DNA of 64,000 nt from Ilyonectria destructans (lineage: Eukaryota > Ascomycota > Sordariomycetes > Hypocreales > Nectriaceae), in NCBI GenBank assembly GCA_020740775.1, contig JAHEWK010000001.1:4092001-4156000 (forward strand), read 5' to 3'. The position numbers were made by a program, and so were the translations under genes. The notes under the pieces were generated by a model. That model did not search any database and was not told where the DNA came from. It was given only the letters and a program-made list of their open reading frames with translations. Shown here one piece after another: positions 11,523 to 22,078 of this stretch. How positions within the stretch are numbered: the stretch's first letter is position 1; every line of letters starts with the position of its first letter.

Positions 11523-12039
11523 TCATTTCGCCTTGGCCTGCTGAGCTGCCGCTTCTGCACGCCTCGTCGTTAGCATCTCTCTCGAGCCCTAGCGGGTTTC
11601 TGGCGACTTACCTCTTCGGGTGGCATCCTCCAGCAGCTGCGTGTCCACTGAGGACGAGGGCAGGTGGACGTACCTCACCACGGAGCCTCGGATGAAGACG
11701 TTCTTGACAGAGCTCTGCAAGGGTGTTTTAAGTCAGCGCTGCAAGCTCACACGCAAAGGCCGAGGAAGGGGGAGGTTTTACGCACCAGATGGGGGTACTT
11801 GAGCTCATCGACAACCTGGATGTCGTCGAGCTTGATGTTGAGGTACTGGTCGACGCTCTTGAGGACGCCCTTGAGCTGAATGTCGTTCTTGAGTTCGACC
11901 GTGACCTCGTGGTCGATGAGGGTCTTGAAGAAGCTACGACTCCACGTCAGCTGGAATTCCCGTACCGTCCCAAAGCACCAGGTGATCAGGGGAATGGCGG
12001 GTTCGTCCAGAGGCGGCTTGCGTACCTGAAGAAGAGCAT
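11523..12039 (-). CDS. LSM2: U6 snRNA-associated Sm-like protein LSm2
   Basis: Subunit of the LSm2-8 ring that binds the U6 snRNA 3' end in the nucleus, and of the LSm1-7 ring used in cytoplasmic mRNA decapping. Four exons: 12039-12026 (14 nt), 11933-11786, 11714-11612 and 11554-11523, giving 98 aa. Sm1 motif: FFKTLIDHEVTVELKNDIQL...LNIKLDDI. Sm2 motif: KNVFIRGSVVRYVHLP. Length and sequence match the nearly invariant LSm2 family. The first exon encodes only MLFF plus two bases, and introns follow GTACGC, GTGCGT and GTAAGT donors. A 14-bp palindrome containing TCACGTGA sits 240-253 bp upstream of the ATG. Confidence 0.97.
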
Positions 12040-12808
12040 GGTGTTGGTGGTTCAGGTGGGTGAGATGCAAGGGCGCGAGTGAGTTTCGTGGGGGGTTTTG
12101 GGACCTTCGCAGCACCCAGAATAGCTCAGATAGAACGGAAATCTTCGAAGCCGACTCGTAATAGTGGTTTTAATGAGCGCGCGGGTCGTTTTCCTGGTGC
12201 AAAGGATGGTTTGCTTCTAAAGTCGATGAAGTCGTGACGCAGGTTCTCTGATTGCCTGCGCTTGTCGCCCGCCATTGTGAGTCACGTGACTCCTAATTAT
12301 CTGGTGCTGGGCCATGATGTTCGCCACGAAATGTGTTGGTTTGATCAAAAGTCAAGGGATCACTTCGTACACTGAGCCTAAAACAATACTTGCATTTTTA
12401 TACCATTATGTCATGAGTCTTACGGCTTGTACGAGCGATTTGGAGTTGCGTCCCTCGGTGCAGGTTCCTCAAATACTCGACAGCACAAATAAGGATACGG
12501 ATGCGTTGCATACGTAAGAAACTACTATGCTGAAAGATCCATAGCAGGATCATACACGATAGAATATTTACTTCGATTATAGTCATGTACGTAACAGCAT
12601 ATAGCTGCATACAATGCACTTCTAGGTAAATGGGATCACACCTCTGCCTTCTTCCGCCCCGATGCCCTGCTGTCCAAGACCATGCTTGGATGGAAAGCCT
12701 ACATATGCTTAGCTAAATCACCAGTGATCCTGCCACAAAACGCCATGCGGGCTTTAGTATATTTAATTTTCTTCTCTTCGTGATTCGTGACATCGTCAAC
12801 ACCCACGC
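12040..12808. promoter_or_regulatory. LSm2 promoter and CUL3 3' flank
   Basis: 769 bp. The left part is the LSm2 promoter with the TCACGTGA palindrome. The right part, AT-rich toward 12500-12780, is presumably the CUL3 3' UTR. No gene was seen. Confidence 0.6.
12279..12292. promoter_or_regulatory. 14-bp palindrome with TCACGTGA E-box
   Basis: GAGTCACGTGACTC is a perfect inverted repeat. TCACGTGA is the classic Cbf1/bHLH-type core. It lies upstream of LSm2. Binding is inference. Confidence 0.5.
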
Positions 12809-15488
12809 TCAAGCGACATAGCGGTAGAGCGACGGCGAGCCATCCTCATCCGGCCGCTCTAGGTACTCTCTTGCAATGAGATCCTCGATGCGTTTCTTCA
12901 CGAGAGACACCTCGGGTCGGAAGCGGCTTGAAAGTTGTGAGAGGACTTCGCTGACCAGCTGCGAGTGGCTGAGTTCCTTGCGGGACCTGCAATGGTTAGA
13001 ATGCTTCCGGAAAGTCTAGGAACCAAGACAACACGTACTTCATAATTCTCACAATTGCTGCATCAACAATGTGAGCTCTCGTTTGGTTATTCTTCTCCTC
13101 GGTGTTTTTCCTCTCGGTAATGTCTTCGACCTTGGAAACAGCATTGATGATGGGGGCCTTGATCCTGATCGTCTTGCTCTGGAATGATGCGTTGAACGTA
13201 AACTTGTCCCCTGGTTTGACCGATTTGGTGAGGGGCTCCTTGAGCAAGACTCGAGACTTAGGCGCAACAGCGATTGCCGTTAGGGTCCTCATCAGGTCTG
13301 ATGTTGAAATGCTAGTCTTGTCTTGGATCTGCTCAAACGACATCGACGCGCCTTCTTCGAGGTCATTGAAAAGAAGCAACACAACCATGGCGAAAGTCGG
13401 GACATTGATCTCATATCTACGCTCTCGGGCGAGTAGGCCAGACTTGCCAGGGATAGCAGGGAATGTGCACTTGACGTCGGCGCTACCCGTGGTGCCGATC
13501 CAAGTCAGCTTGCGTCCATTGCGGTTCGTCAAGTAGAACTGTTCGAAGCTCGCTTGCAGTCGCGTAATCTCAGGCGGGTAGGTACAGGTAACGCGCGACC
13601 CATCGCCAATCTGGGCCGTACGGCCCATGACCTCTGGTGGCCAGTAGTTGGTGGTGAGGACATTGATATGGAGGTCGATGGTCTTGTCCCCATCTCCAAC
13701 GGAGCGAATATGGTCTCGGTAGTTGGTTGTAAGTTCCGTGGACGTGACTAGATCTCTGAACATGCCCTCAAACTTGCTAGTAAACTGCTGGCCCATTTCT
13801 TGCTTCATCCGGGAGATGATCTGCTTTTCAACATCGGAGCTCTCTGATTTCCCGTGAAGAAGTCGTCTCGCCAGGTGCCTTTGGTAGTATGTCTGAAACA
13901 GATCCCTATCCTGTAGGTACCGAATCAGGATAATAGCCTTTTCCAGCACAACGTCGACTTCGGCCTCCGTTTTGCCCTTGATACCTCGCTTCAGATTATC
14001 GTCAATGAAGAGAGACACATATTCGGAACTCCGACTAAACATGTTTATAAAGTCGGAGAAACTCTTGGTGAGGGCGCTCTGAAGAATCAAGTCATTCTGG
14101 AAACACTGGGACCAGAGGTTGTCGAATTTGTCCTTGAGGCGCAGAACATCATCCACCCATTTAATAGCTGCCGCAGTCTGTTGTGCTGCAGGATTCAGGG
14201 CCTTTGCCTTCTCTCCGTCGCCACCTTCTTCGCCATCGCCCTGGCCGGTCGAAAAGTCGGTGTTCTTCAGCGCGTTCTCAATCTCGATACCAAGCTCGAC
14301 CACTCGTCGTTGCAGAATGTCTCGAAGTGCAATCTTCTTCTCATCAACCCTCGAGATCAGTCGGTAAAGGATAGAAAGATCATCAATCTTGTCATTGTCG
14401 ATCATCCACTTCAACCCACTGCCTTCCAAAGCTAAGAACTCGGACAGGTGGTTCACGATGAGCTCTTGGTCGATAGTCTGGGTGACCTTGGGTAAAGTTT
14501 CCAGCTCAATTGTGGTTCCGCACCGATCGACTTCCTCATTTAGTCGCTGCTGGGTATGTCGCAACCACGCACCTGCGTCTGATTCTCGGAGGAGTCTCTC
14601 GCATTCGGCGGAGTAAAAAGTCTTACTGTTATCAAGGAAGCGAGGTTCAAAGACTGTCAGATACAGCTTGTCGTTTTCGTTTTCCTCTTCCGTTTCGTAG
14701 AGGCAGCTCAGCATTCGACTGCAGCTTCGGATCAGATGTCTGTCAATAATATCGCCCTCTCGCTCCATGTTGACCTGATCAAGGATGACGGAGATCAGGA
14801 TATCGATGACCATAGCTCGACTGTTGGAGTTTAAGCAAGAGCGAAGGATGTGGTCTCGGAAAAGGGCGATTGTGGTGGCAAAGATGGGGACTCGTTGGGA
14901 CTCGAGTTGGGTATATCCTCGGTCAAGGTACATGAGGATATCGGCCGTCATGTTCATGGACATGTTGTGATCCTCCCAGGTATCTCGCAACCCTTTCAAA
15001 AACTTCTCGCCTGTTTGTCGCCTCTCGTTGACAGACGTGGCCGAGGTTCGGTCGACTCCAATGTTGATCAAGCTCTTGGTGACGAGGATCTCAATCTTAG
15101 GGATGACGTGCTCGGCAAACCACTGCTCCTCAAACTCCTTGACGCGGTCGTATAGCACCTCACCCTTCTTCTTAAGTACGATCTTATAGGCTGCTCGGTA
15201 GAGTTCTTCGAAGGAGAGTCGGCTGCAGTTCTTGTTGTGAATATCGCGGAGCGCTTCTCTCAGCATGTTCCAGCACGCCTCGAAATCAGCACCTTCGCCG
15301 GGTCCATTTGGCTGTATTAGAACATGGTTAGTCGCGTTGATGATGCACGGTAGGAGCGGCATCGGCCAACCCAGTTACCAGCTGCCGGCCCTTCTCGGGA
15401 CCGATGTAGGAGCACTTACACGCACAATCCGACGGGGCGGACGAATACGCCCCGTCCGCGCTCCAGCACTACCACGCCCTGAGATCAT
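12809..15488 (-). CDS. CUL3: Cullin-3 scaffold of ubiquitin ligase
   Basis: Scaffold of the CRL3 E3 ubiquitin ligase: the N-terminal cullin repeats bind BTB adaptors, and the C-terminal cullin-homology/winged-helix region binds RBX1 and receives NEDD8. Exons 15488-15420 (69 nt), 15311-13039 and 12986-12809 give 839 aa. The N-terminus is Gly/Arg-rich (MISGRGSAGARTGRIRPPRR). The neddylation signature IVRIMKSRKELSH is split by the last intron, with the acceptor Lys at about 781, and the C-terminal YLERPDEDGSPSLYRYVA is the standard cullin end. Length is close to other fungal CUL3 proteins with an extended middle loop (GQGDGEEGGDGEKAK). It is divergent from SmD1, with 654 bp between the start codons. 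Confidence 0.95.
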
Positions 15489-16142
15489 GGCGGCGAGATT
15501 CTATATATGCTGGGCCGCGGGGGTTGCGGAAAGCGATTCGTGGTCGTGGTCGGGGTTGGGAGGGCGGTTGCTTGAAAGTGTCGCCGTGAACCAGTCGCTG
15601 AGCGCTGGCGATGGTGGGGTAAATAGCAGCAGGCTGAGGGCTCTCCGCGGCACACGCAGCCTCGGAAGGCGGGAGAAGGGTCGGAGAGGTATTCTGGAAG
15701 TTCCCCCGGATGTCCAGCTGAAGGAAGGCCCAGAGTACGAGGGGGAACTCGGGGACAGGCGTCAGGCCAGCTTGGGGGCGGTTGTCATGGTTCAAGTTAC
15801 GAAGCGGCCGTAATTTATGTCCGCGCTGCTGCATGGATCCGACCTGCACCATGAACCGCCGAGCTAAAGAGGTGACCAAACCGCCGAATCTCACCCGCCG
15901 CAAACTGCTACTCTCACGTGACTAGCGCCGCCCACCGCAGGCAGGCACCACCCACCGGGGCCTGTCCTCCAAATGTCCTCAGCCTCAGCTCTCTCACCGG
16001 CCACTCATCACGTGCACCACCAAGCTCCGACTTTTCAAGCTTCAGCCTTGACGCCGACGAAGCGCGCCGACCTCCCACGGCACATCTCCTGCTACCGCCC
16101 TATTCGCCGCTGTAGCACTTCAACCCACCGAAGGCCGCCAAT
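15489..16142. promoter_or_regulatory. bidirectional promoter, CUL3 / SmD1
   Basis: 654 bp shared by two divergent housekeeping genes. It contains TCACGTGA at 15914-15921 and TCACGTGC at 16008-16015, and becomes CT-rich toward SmD1. Open frames here are non-coding shadows. Confidence 0.65.
15914..15921. promoter_or_regulatory. TCACGTGA E-box in CUL3/SmD1 promoter
   Basis: Palindromic octamer about 430 bp from the CUL3 ATG and 220 bp from the SmD1 ATG. A second CACGTG follows at 16009-16014. Function is inferred from its repetition at other promoters in the window. Confidence 0.45.
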
Positions 16143-16704
16143 ATGAAGCTCGTTCGGTAAGCAATCCTCCCGTGAAATGCACTCCGCTTGTGCTGAGCTC
16201 CTCTATCAAGCACGAGCTCGTCGACTGACTTGGCGCGTCCAGATTCTTGATGAAATGCGCCAACGAGACGGTGACAATTGAGTTGAAAAATGGTACGCAT
16301 ACGCATTTAACCCCCGGTTTTCTCTATAGAAAACTACGCAGCAGCGTCAAAATGGCAGCAAGCTCGTTCAAAGCACTGACACCGAACTCGCAGGCACCAT
16401 CGTTCACGGCACCATCGCCTCCGTCTCCCCCCAGATGAACACAGCCCTACGCACCGTCAAGATGACGGCCAAAGGCCAGGACCCCATCTCCCTCGACACC
16501 ATGAACATCCGCGGCTCCACGATCCGATACTTCATCCTCCCTGACTCGCTACCCCTCGACACCCTACTCATCGACGACCAGCCCAAGCCCAAGAACAAGG
16601 CTCGCAAGGAGACCGATCGGGGCGGCCGAGGAGGAGGAGGACGAGGAGGAGGTCGCGGCAGGGGCGGCCCCCGAGGCAGGGGCCGGGGACGGGGACCACG
16701 TTAA
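16143..16704 (+). CDS. SMD1: Small nuclear ribonucleoprotein SmD1
   Basis: Core Sm-ring subunit of the U1, U2, U4 and U5 snRNPs. Exons 16143-16156 (14 nt), 16243-16292 and 16394-16704 give 124 aa. Sm1: [17 protein letters not shown]...[14 protein letters not shown]. Sm2: [18 protein letters not shown]. The C-terminal tail from about residue 95 is an uninterrupted run of Gly and Arg, the usual substrate for symmetric dimethylation by PRMT5. The tiny first exon (MKLVR) mirrors that of LSm2. Convergent with MTQ2, 232 nt away. Confidence 0.97.
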
Positions 16705-16936
16705 ACGGAGGATTAATGAGGAGGGATCCAGACCGGACGTTCCTGGAATGTGGGGACAGAGCGGGGGACGTGAAGATATCTCGACGATATTGAAATGCAA
16801 ATGGAACCTGGCGTTTGGGTTGTTTGGCCATAAAACAATGTATGAATCATCGGCGGGTGGGTATCGCTTTGGTATGGAAAGATATCTGAAATACATGCTC
16901 TTGCACGCCATGACGCTCTCCCCTCCCCTCTCCATC

Positions 16937-17698
16937 TCACTCCGCAGCAGCAAAGTCCCGCCAAATCCTTACAATCTGCAGCTTCTCCCACCCGGCCTGC
17001 TTGCCGCTGGAGCCCGCCATCAGAGTCCGCCACTCGGGCCCGAACCCCTCGATGCGCCGCTTTACCTCGTCGGGCTTGTTCTGCGCGCAGAGGAGGAGGT
17101 AGGCGCAGCCGCGGCGGGAGAGGATGCGGGGCAGCGACTCTACAAGGCGGTCCGTAGTCTCCATGCCATCCCGACCGCCGGCGTACGACAGCGCCAGCAG
17201 GTACGAGTCGTCGTCGAACGAGGGCGTCGCGACATCAGCCAGGTCGTCGGCCGTGAAGGCCTCCGGGCGGGCGGGCATCTCGGGCGTGGGTACGTAGGGC
17301 GGGTTGAAGATGAGGACATCAATGGCACCGTCACGCCAGGGCGCCGTGAGGTCGCCCATGCAAGACCCAAGATACATGCCGTACGAGTCCGGGTTGTCGA
17401 GCTGCGCCTTTGCGGCGGTGGCGACAGTCGCGCGGCACGCAAAGGCGTTCATGTCGACGCCGGCCGTGAGGACTTGCCGGCTTCCGAAGAGCGTCTCTGC
17501 GTGGGCGTGGACGAAGCTGATGACGACACCGGAACCAGTACCGACCTCAACCACCAGGGGTGCCGCATCGGGGAATGCCTCGTGCAGGAAAGTCTTCTCC
17601 GTCTCGGACGAGAGCGTGTCCAGGAGGAGGTACGAGTCCTCGGCGGGTTCGTAGACCCGTTCGTAGGGAACGTGGGATGTGTCTGGGGTTGGCAGCAT
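16937..17698 (-). CDS. MTQ2: eRF1 glutamine N5-methyltransferase MTQ2 (HemK-like)
   Basis: SAM-dependent enzyme that, with Trm112, methylates the Gln of the GGQ motif in release factor eRF1. Single exon, 253 aa; the frame opens upstream only through TTG at 17713. YEPAEDSYLLLD near residues 16-27 is the N-terminal family signature, EVGTGSGVV at 51-59 is the SAM-binding loop, and NPPY at 132-135 is the catalytic motif contacting the target Gln amide. The length matches the compact eukaryotic family, which lacks the long N-terminal domain of bacterial PrmC. A CACGTG site lies about 95 bp upstream. Confidence 0.93.
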   Translation of the reverse strand: MLPTPDTSHVPYERVYEPAEDSYLLLDTLSSETEKTFLHEAFPDAAPLVVEVGTGSGVVISFVHAHAETLFGSRQVLTAGVDMNAFACRATVATAAKAQLDNPDSYGMYLGSCMGDLTAPWRDGAIDVLIFNPPYVPTPEMPARPEAFTADDLADVATPSFDDDSYLLALSYAGGRDGMETTDRLVESLPRILSRRGCAYLLLCAQNKPDEVKRRIEGFGPEWRTLMAGSSGKQAGWEKLQIVRIWRDFAAAE

Positions 17699-18208
17699 TT
17701 TGCATGTGTGCAAGAGTTGCGAGATGTCGTTGGATGTGTAAATGCTTCAAGTGTGCCACGAGAAAATCCATCGGGCTTCAGGTGTGGAGAGGCACGTGAT
17801 GTCAACTCTTATGGGGCTTCAAGAGAACAAACGTGGTGAAAGAGAAAAGGATGGTTCTCAAAATGCTCCATGATCGGTTTTTGCATGTCTATCTATTTTC
17901 AGGAGTTGTTGACCAGAACGGAGGTAAGACGTTGTATCCCAACTGAGAACACGGACGTGTGCAGGAACTCAACGTAGATAGGGACGGCTTCCAGTTCAAC
18001 GCCACCTTAATTAGCTGAAGCTTTAGAAAGAGAGAACTCTGGATTGAATATCCGACGCAGGTCGTCCTTGTGGCCAAGCTAACTTGAGTGACTGGCAAGT
18101 TGTATTTGTCGTTTGTCGTTCGTCCTCCTCGAGTCCAGTCCCCAGACGACACCCAGCAACCCCTTTCTCACCCACCACAGCCTCTGCTCTCCTCTCTCCC
18201 CAAGCCCA
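17699..18208. other. intergenic: MTQ2 promoter and 3' flank of the small Cys-rich gene
   Basis: 510 bp. GCACGTGA at about 17792-17799 lies in the MTQ2 promoter. The part near 18110-18200 is CT-rich on the plus strand. No gene was recognised. Confidence 0.5.
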
Positions 18209-18520
18209 TCACAGAATCACACACATTCTCCCAGAAAACTTCACCTCGCAGCCCCAATCCTCCCTCCCAGGCCCAACTCCCCACTTGACGCCCCATCCCA
18301 TCGCCTCCACCATCCGAACTAGGTTGCGGTCGTATACGTTCTCAAGGTCGCACCGCGGGCATGGCCGGCTTCGTGTCCGGATGTACTTGGGAGTCAACTT
18401 GACTGTGCCGTCGCAGAAGGACGGGCATGTGGCGAAGCCCATGAAGGGTCCGCATGGCTCCGTGACAACGGCCCACACATGCTTGCAGAGTTTGTGCTCA
18501 AAGTAGGTGAGAGTGCACAT
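18209..18520 (-). CDS. Small cysteine-rich conserved-looking protein, unknown function
   Basis: 103 aa from an ATG at 18520; not recognised. It begins MCTLTYFEHKLCKHVWAVV, followed by CGPFMGFATCPSFC and CPRCDLENVYDRNLVRMV, then a Gly/Trp-rich stretch. C2, C12, H14, C23, C32, C36, C54 and C57 could form one or two metal sites. There is no signal peptide, so it is probably cytosolic or nuclear and not a secreted effector. The regular Cys/His spacing, the clean ATG and its place between two same-strand genes argue that it is real. From general impression, related short proteins occur in other Hypocreales genomes, but I could not search. Confidence 0.65.
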   Translation of the reverse strand: MCTLTYFEHKLCKHVWAVVTEPCGPFMGFATCPSFCDGTVKLTPKYIRTRSRPCPRCDLENVYDRNLVRMVEAMGWGVKWGVGPGREDWGCEVKFSGRMCVIL

Positions 18521-18815
18521 TTTGATGTGATTGAGTAGAGGATTAGGGAGCTGAAGGTTGAAGGGTAATGGTCAGGTATAGATTCTTCGGCTCTGTTTCG
18601 AGTTTAAGATTCCTGGCCCGAGGCGTGGAAAGTGATGGACAGGTGATTGCAGAGTCAGGAGTGAATCTGTGCAAGGAGAAACCGCGTAACCCAGATGCAC
18701 ATGTGTGATATCCACGTTTAATCCAAATGCATGGGTAGTCGCTCTATTCATTCTTGGTTTTAGTAGATATTCTAAGAGAAATGGGTATCAAATGCCATTG
18801 CAATGTTCATCCAAG

Positions 18816-21205
18816 TTATTCCGCCATCTCCCCAAACGACGACTGCGTTGTAGTCGCGTCCCTCAATGTCCCACTCTCATCCATCTCGTCCTCGATCGCC
18901 TCCTCAATATCAGGCAGCAACCGTGCCATCATAGCCTCCATCCGACGCATCGATTGCTCCATGTTATCAAGCCTCTCCGCCATGCCCTCGAAATCTTCCG
19001 TTTCAGTGAATGAGCCCCGCAGCTTTTGCGAAATGCCCGGGAACATAGAGTCTCGGCGTGATAGCTGCTTTGGCTGTGGTTCGTTTGTGTTACTCCGCTG
19101 GAATTGCCTGCGGATGAGGTGGTGGGTCAGAGCATCATCAACTGCAATGTCGCTCTGGACTTCGTCCGGAGGTGGGACCTGGAACACGGCTCGGATATCC
19201 CGGTGGACGGTCAACCGCCACTTCTTCCAAAACCGGCTCTTTGTCGGCGGCATCTTCAACTCCGATCTGGGCTCATTGATATGGCGAGGGGGCCAGAGCA
19301 GGCGACGTTCGGCAACAGCGATGATGAGCAGAAGGGGCAGGTTGATGAATTTGACTGCTGCAACGTGGATCTTGTGGAACCACCGCGGGCTCACAATGAA
19401 CTTGAGCGGCACAAACAAAAAGACGGCGACAATGTTGAATGGAGGTTGGTAAGCAAATACGGCGTCGGCTTTGACACCCTCGAGGGTGAGAACGGCTCGG
19501 CGAAACTGAATCTCAGCGGTGGCATTAGTGGAGATGTTGCTAAAGGTGTTGGACAACATGGAGACCAGGATAGTAAGGAACAAGGTGTTTCCTAGGAATG
19601 CGAATGCCACCATGACGCTGGGTCCCAGGAGCCAATGGAACTCGGTCTACAGCAGAGTCAGTTTCAGTGTTCAAGGTCCGGATTTGTTGGACTTACCGAA
19701 CGATGAATTCCTGTGGCGTCGAGCCCGAACCAGATGTAAATCATCCATTTAGAGATGGTCCTATATCCCCTGTAAGCAACACATATAACCTGAGGTGATG
19801 GGATTGGACATACACAAGCTGGTGATTTCCCTCGCCAAGCCAGAGCAGCGACAGCAAGAAGCCAAGGAAGCACCAGGCAGAGAGGGCTGTCAGGAAGAAG
19901 AAATCGGCCATCATGGACCTCAATGCCAAAAACACGAGGTTATCCCGCAGCAGATTAAACGCCAGGCGAGGAACCAGAACAGGGGCAGCGAGAGCTAGCA
20001 CATCGTAGGCCTGCTCCGCAAGCCCTAGATCGTGCGTATGCCAACCATAGAGTCGGAGGGTGAGATAGACCCAGTAGATAAGGACGAATGCAACGTCAAG
20101 AAACGACCACAGGTTTTGCGTGTAGACATTCCTAAGTATCCATGTCAGCTCCTGCTCCCAAGTAAGACGATGATGAAATAAGCATACCAGCCATGTGCCA
20201 GGATAGTCGCAAATTGATCCAAGGCCCATCCAAACGCAAAGACATCAAATGCGATCTCGAGCGCACTCCAGCCGTCCTTTCTCCTAAATACCATAACGGC
20301 AATGTAGAGACCGAGGAGGATAGTGAACTGAATGGACTCGAGAATGTTTCGTGTCCGGGGAACAATGAGACGGTACTGGTTCAGCAGGGGCGAGTCACGG
20401 GGGTCGTATAGGGCGATGGGCTTCAGCTTGTAGTGGTCCGGGATGATATCCCAGAAGGTTGAGGGGGTGTAGACGATGCGGCCCTCGTAGATGGCGTTGA
20501 CGACCTTTTGGCAGGTTGTCGAGCTCAAAAAGAGCTTGCTCTCGGTCACAATGGCGATCTCGAGCGACGGCAGCGTCTTGTGATGGGTCCATGAGGTGGT
20601 GCGCTCAGCCTCCTCGCGGATCTCATCTGGCGCGTTCTGGAATGGCTCGAAGCCGGCAACGAGAATATGCGCCAGCAATAGGAGGCCTTCAGGTCCGGGA
20701 TGGTTCTCACCGAAGCGGCGGAGGATGCGTGTGGCGATAAGCTCGCACAGCGTGGCACGCGAGAAGTTTACATTGTGGCGGTTGTTCAGGTGAGATTGCT
20801 CCTCGAGGAACTGGGCGCGGTTGACCAGCATGCAGTAGACTTGGCGGAACTGGTTAGCTATACTTCCACTCGACGGGCTTAGCAACTGAATGGGAGCTTA
20901 CTAATTGAAATGTCCTCCAGGCCATAGAACTTGTCGACGAGTGGTCTCACGACGGTGACATTGATCTTGAGGTCCTGCAGCTGCTCCAGGCTCAGAAAGT
21001 CCTCGACGACGCTGATGATGTCGCGACGGATGCGATGGATGTTGGTGTAGACGGGCAAATGGCTATGAGGATCCGTCATGCAGCTGTACAGCGTCTCTGC
21101 ATTCTCGACGCCAACGCCGGTGCTGAGCCTGCTCAACAGCGGCCGCCGCTCATCGGCCGGCGTAGGCGGCGTGGGCAGCCGGATACGCCTGCGCTGGTCT
21201 GCCAT
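18816..21205 (-). CDS. YVC1: Vacuolar TRP-type cation channel (Yvc1 family)
   Basis: Vacuolar-membrane channel that releases Ca2+ into the cytosol on osmotic or oxidative stimuli. Exons 21205-20902, 20857-20188, 20131-19814, 19760-19697 and 19646-18816 give 728 aa. An N-terminal cytosolic helical domain contains RLSTGVGVENAETLYSCMTDPHSHLPVYTNI-type family sequence. Six or more hydrophobic segments follow from about residue 240 (for example ILESIQFTILLGLYIAVMVF and FLDVAFVLIYWVYLTLRLYG), with pore-region sequence HWLLGPSVMVAFAFLGN and the segment TLFLTILVSMLSNTFSNI after it. A C-terminal acidic coiled coil follows (MAERLDNMEQSMRRMEAMMARLL). The donor at 19813 was chosen to keep frame (CTTGT|GTATGT). 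Length is close to budding yeast Yvc1. Confidence 0.92.
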
Positions 21206-22078
21206 CGGAGACGCGCGCCGCAGGGCGAGGGCGACGAATTGATAAGGCCAAGGGCGCAGTTCAGGAGTCTGGGCTACGGAAGATTGCGTGTGGAAGGGCC
21301 GTCAGGGCGGATCTGAGGTGGTTAAACGGGAGAGCGGCAACGCGAGAGCAGCTGCGCGAGCCGGATAGACTTAGAAATGCCGGAAGAGAGTGAGGGCCGG
21401 GAATGAGAACAATAACGTCGTAGCAGAAGAAGTGCAACGTCATGAATCCAGCGTTTCGGATTTCTTCTATGTTCGGGAGGGACCCTGATTGGTTTCCGCA
21501 GCACCCAGCGGAGATAAGACACCCGGCTAGTAGATCTTGGCTATCCCTCCCCCAATGGCTTGGCAGGATGCTTAAAACGTGGGTGAAGCACCCTGGAAGA
21601 AATAGGTAGGTACCTACCAAGGTGTCGTATGGCTGCTAGGAGAATATGCACGGGGGTCATGGTTAAAAGGGTTGATGCCGGATGGGTCAGAAATAGGCCT
21701 GGGTGTGGTGGGTGTGATTACCCCTACCGTGATTGAGTGCTGTACGGGGAGTACTTTGGGTTCTATACCTTGGGTGCTAGACTCCAGTAGGTATATGCTG
21801 GCTCGCTAATTCGACATGAATCACAGTGGCCACCCTTGTTCGCCTTATCTCCCATCATGCAAATGTTCAACTCAATCTCGTTTCGTCAATTTCCTCACTT
21901 TCTATATAATTTGCATTGTACCTCATCAACTAACAAAGCGGTAGAACTCATTGTTTATTTGATTTTTCAACTATTGAAATGTGAACCTTGTTTATGTCTA
22001 CCAACAACGCCCTAACGTAGTTGATCCAAGCACATACCTACACACACACACACACACAAACACACTTACTTCCATCCC
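21206..22078. promoter_or_regulatory. YVC1 upstream region and 3' flank of the APH-like gene
   Basis: 873 bp. The YVC1 promoter is at left. A (CA)n microsatellite near 22041-22058 sits just past the stop of the APH-like gene. No gene was seen. Confidence 0.55.
22041..22058. repeat. (CA)9 microsatellite
   Basis: Uninterrupted CA dinucleotides, continuing imperfectly to about 22065, in the 3' flank of the APH-like gene. Confidence 0.9.

Noticed and set aside
16748..17839. 363-codon plus-strand open frame opposite MTQ2
   Set aside because: The minus strand clearly encodes MTQ2 with its SAM and NPPY motifs. The plus frame is low-complexity and Arg/Val-rich.
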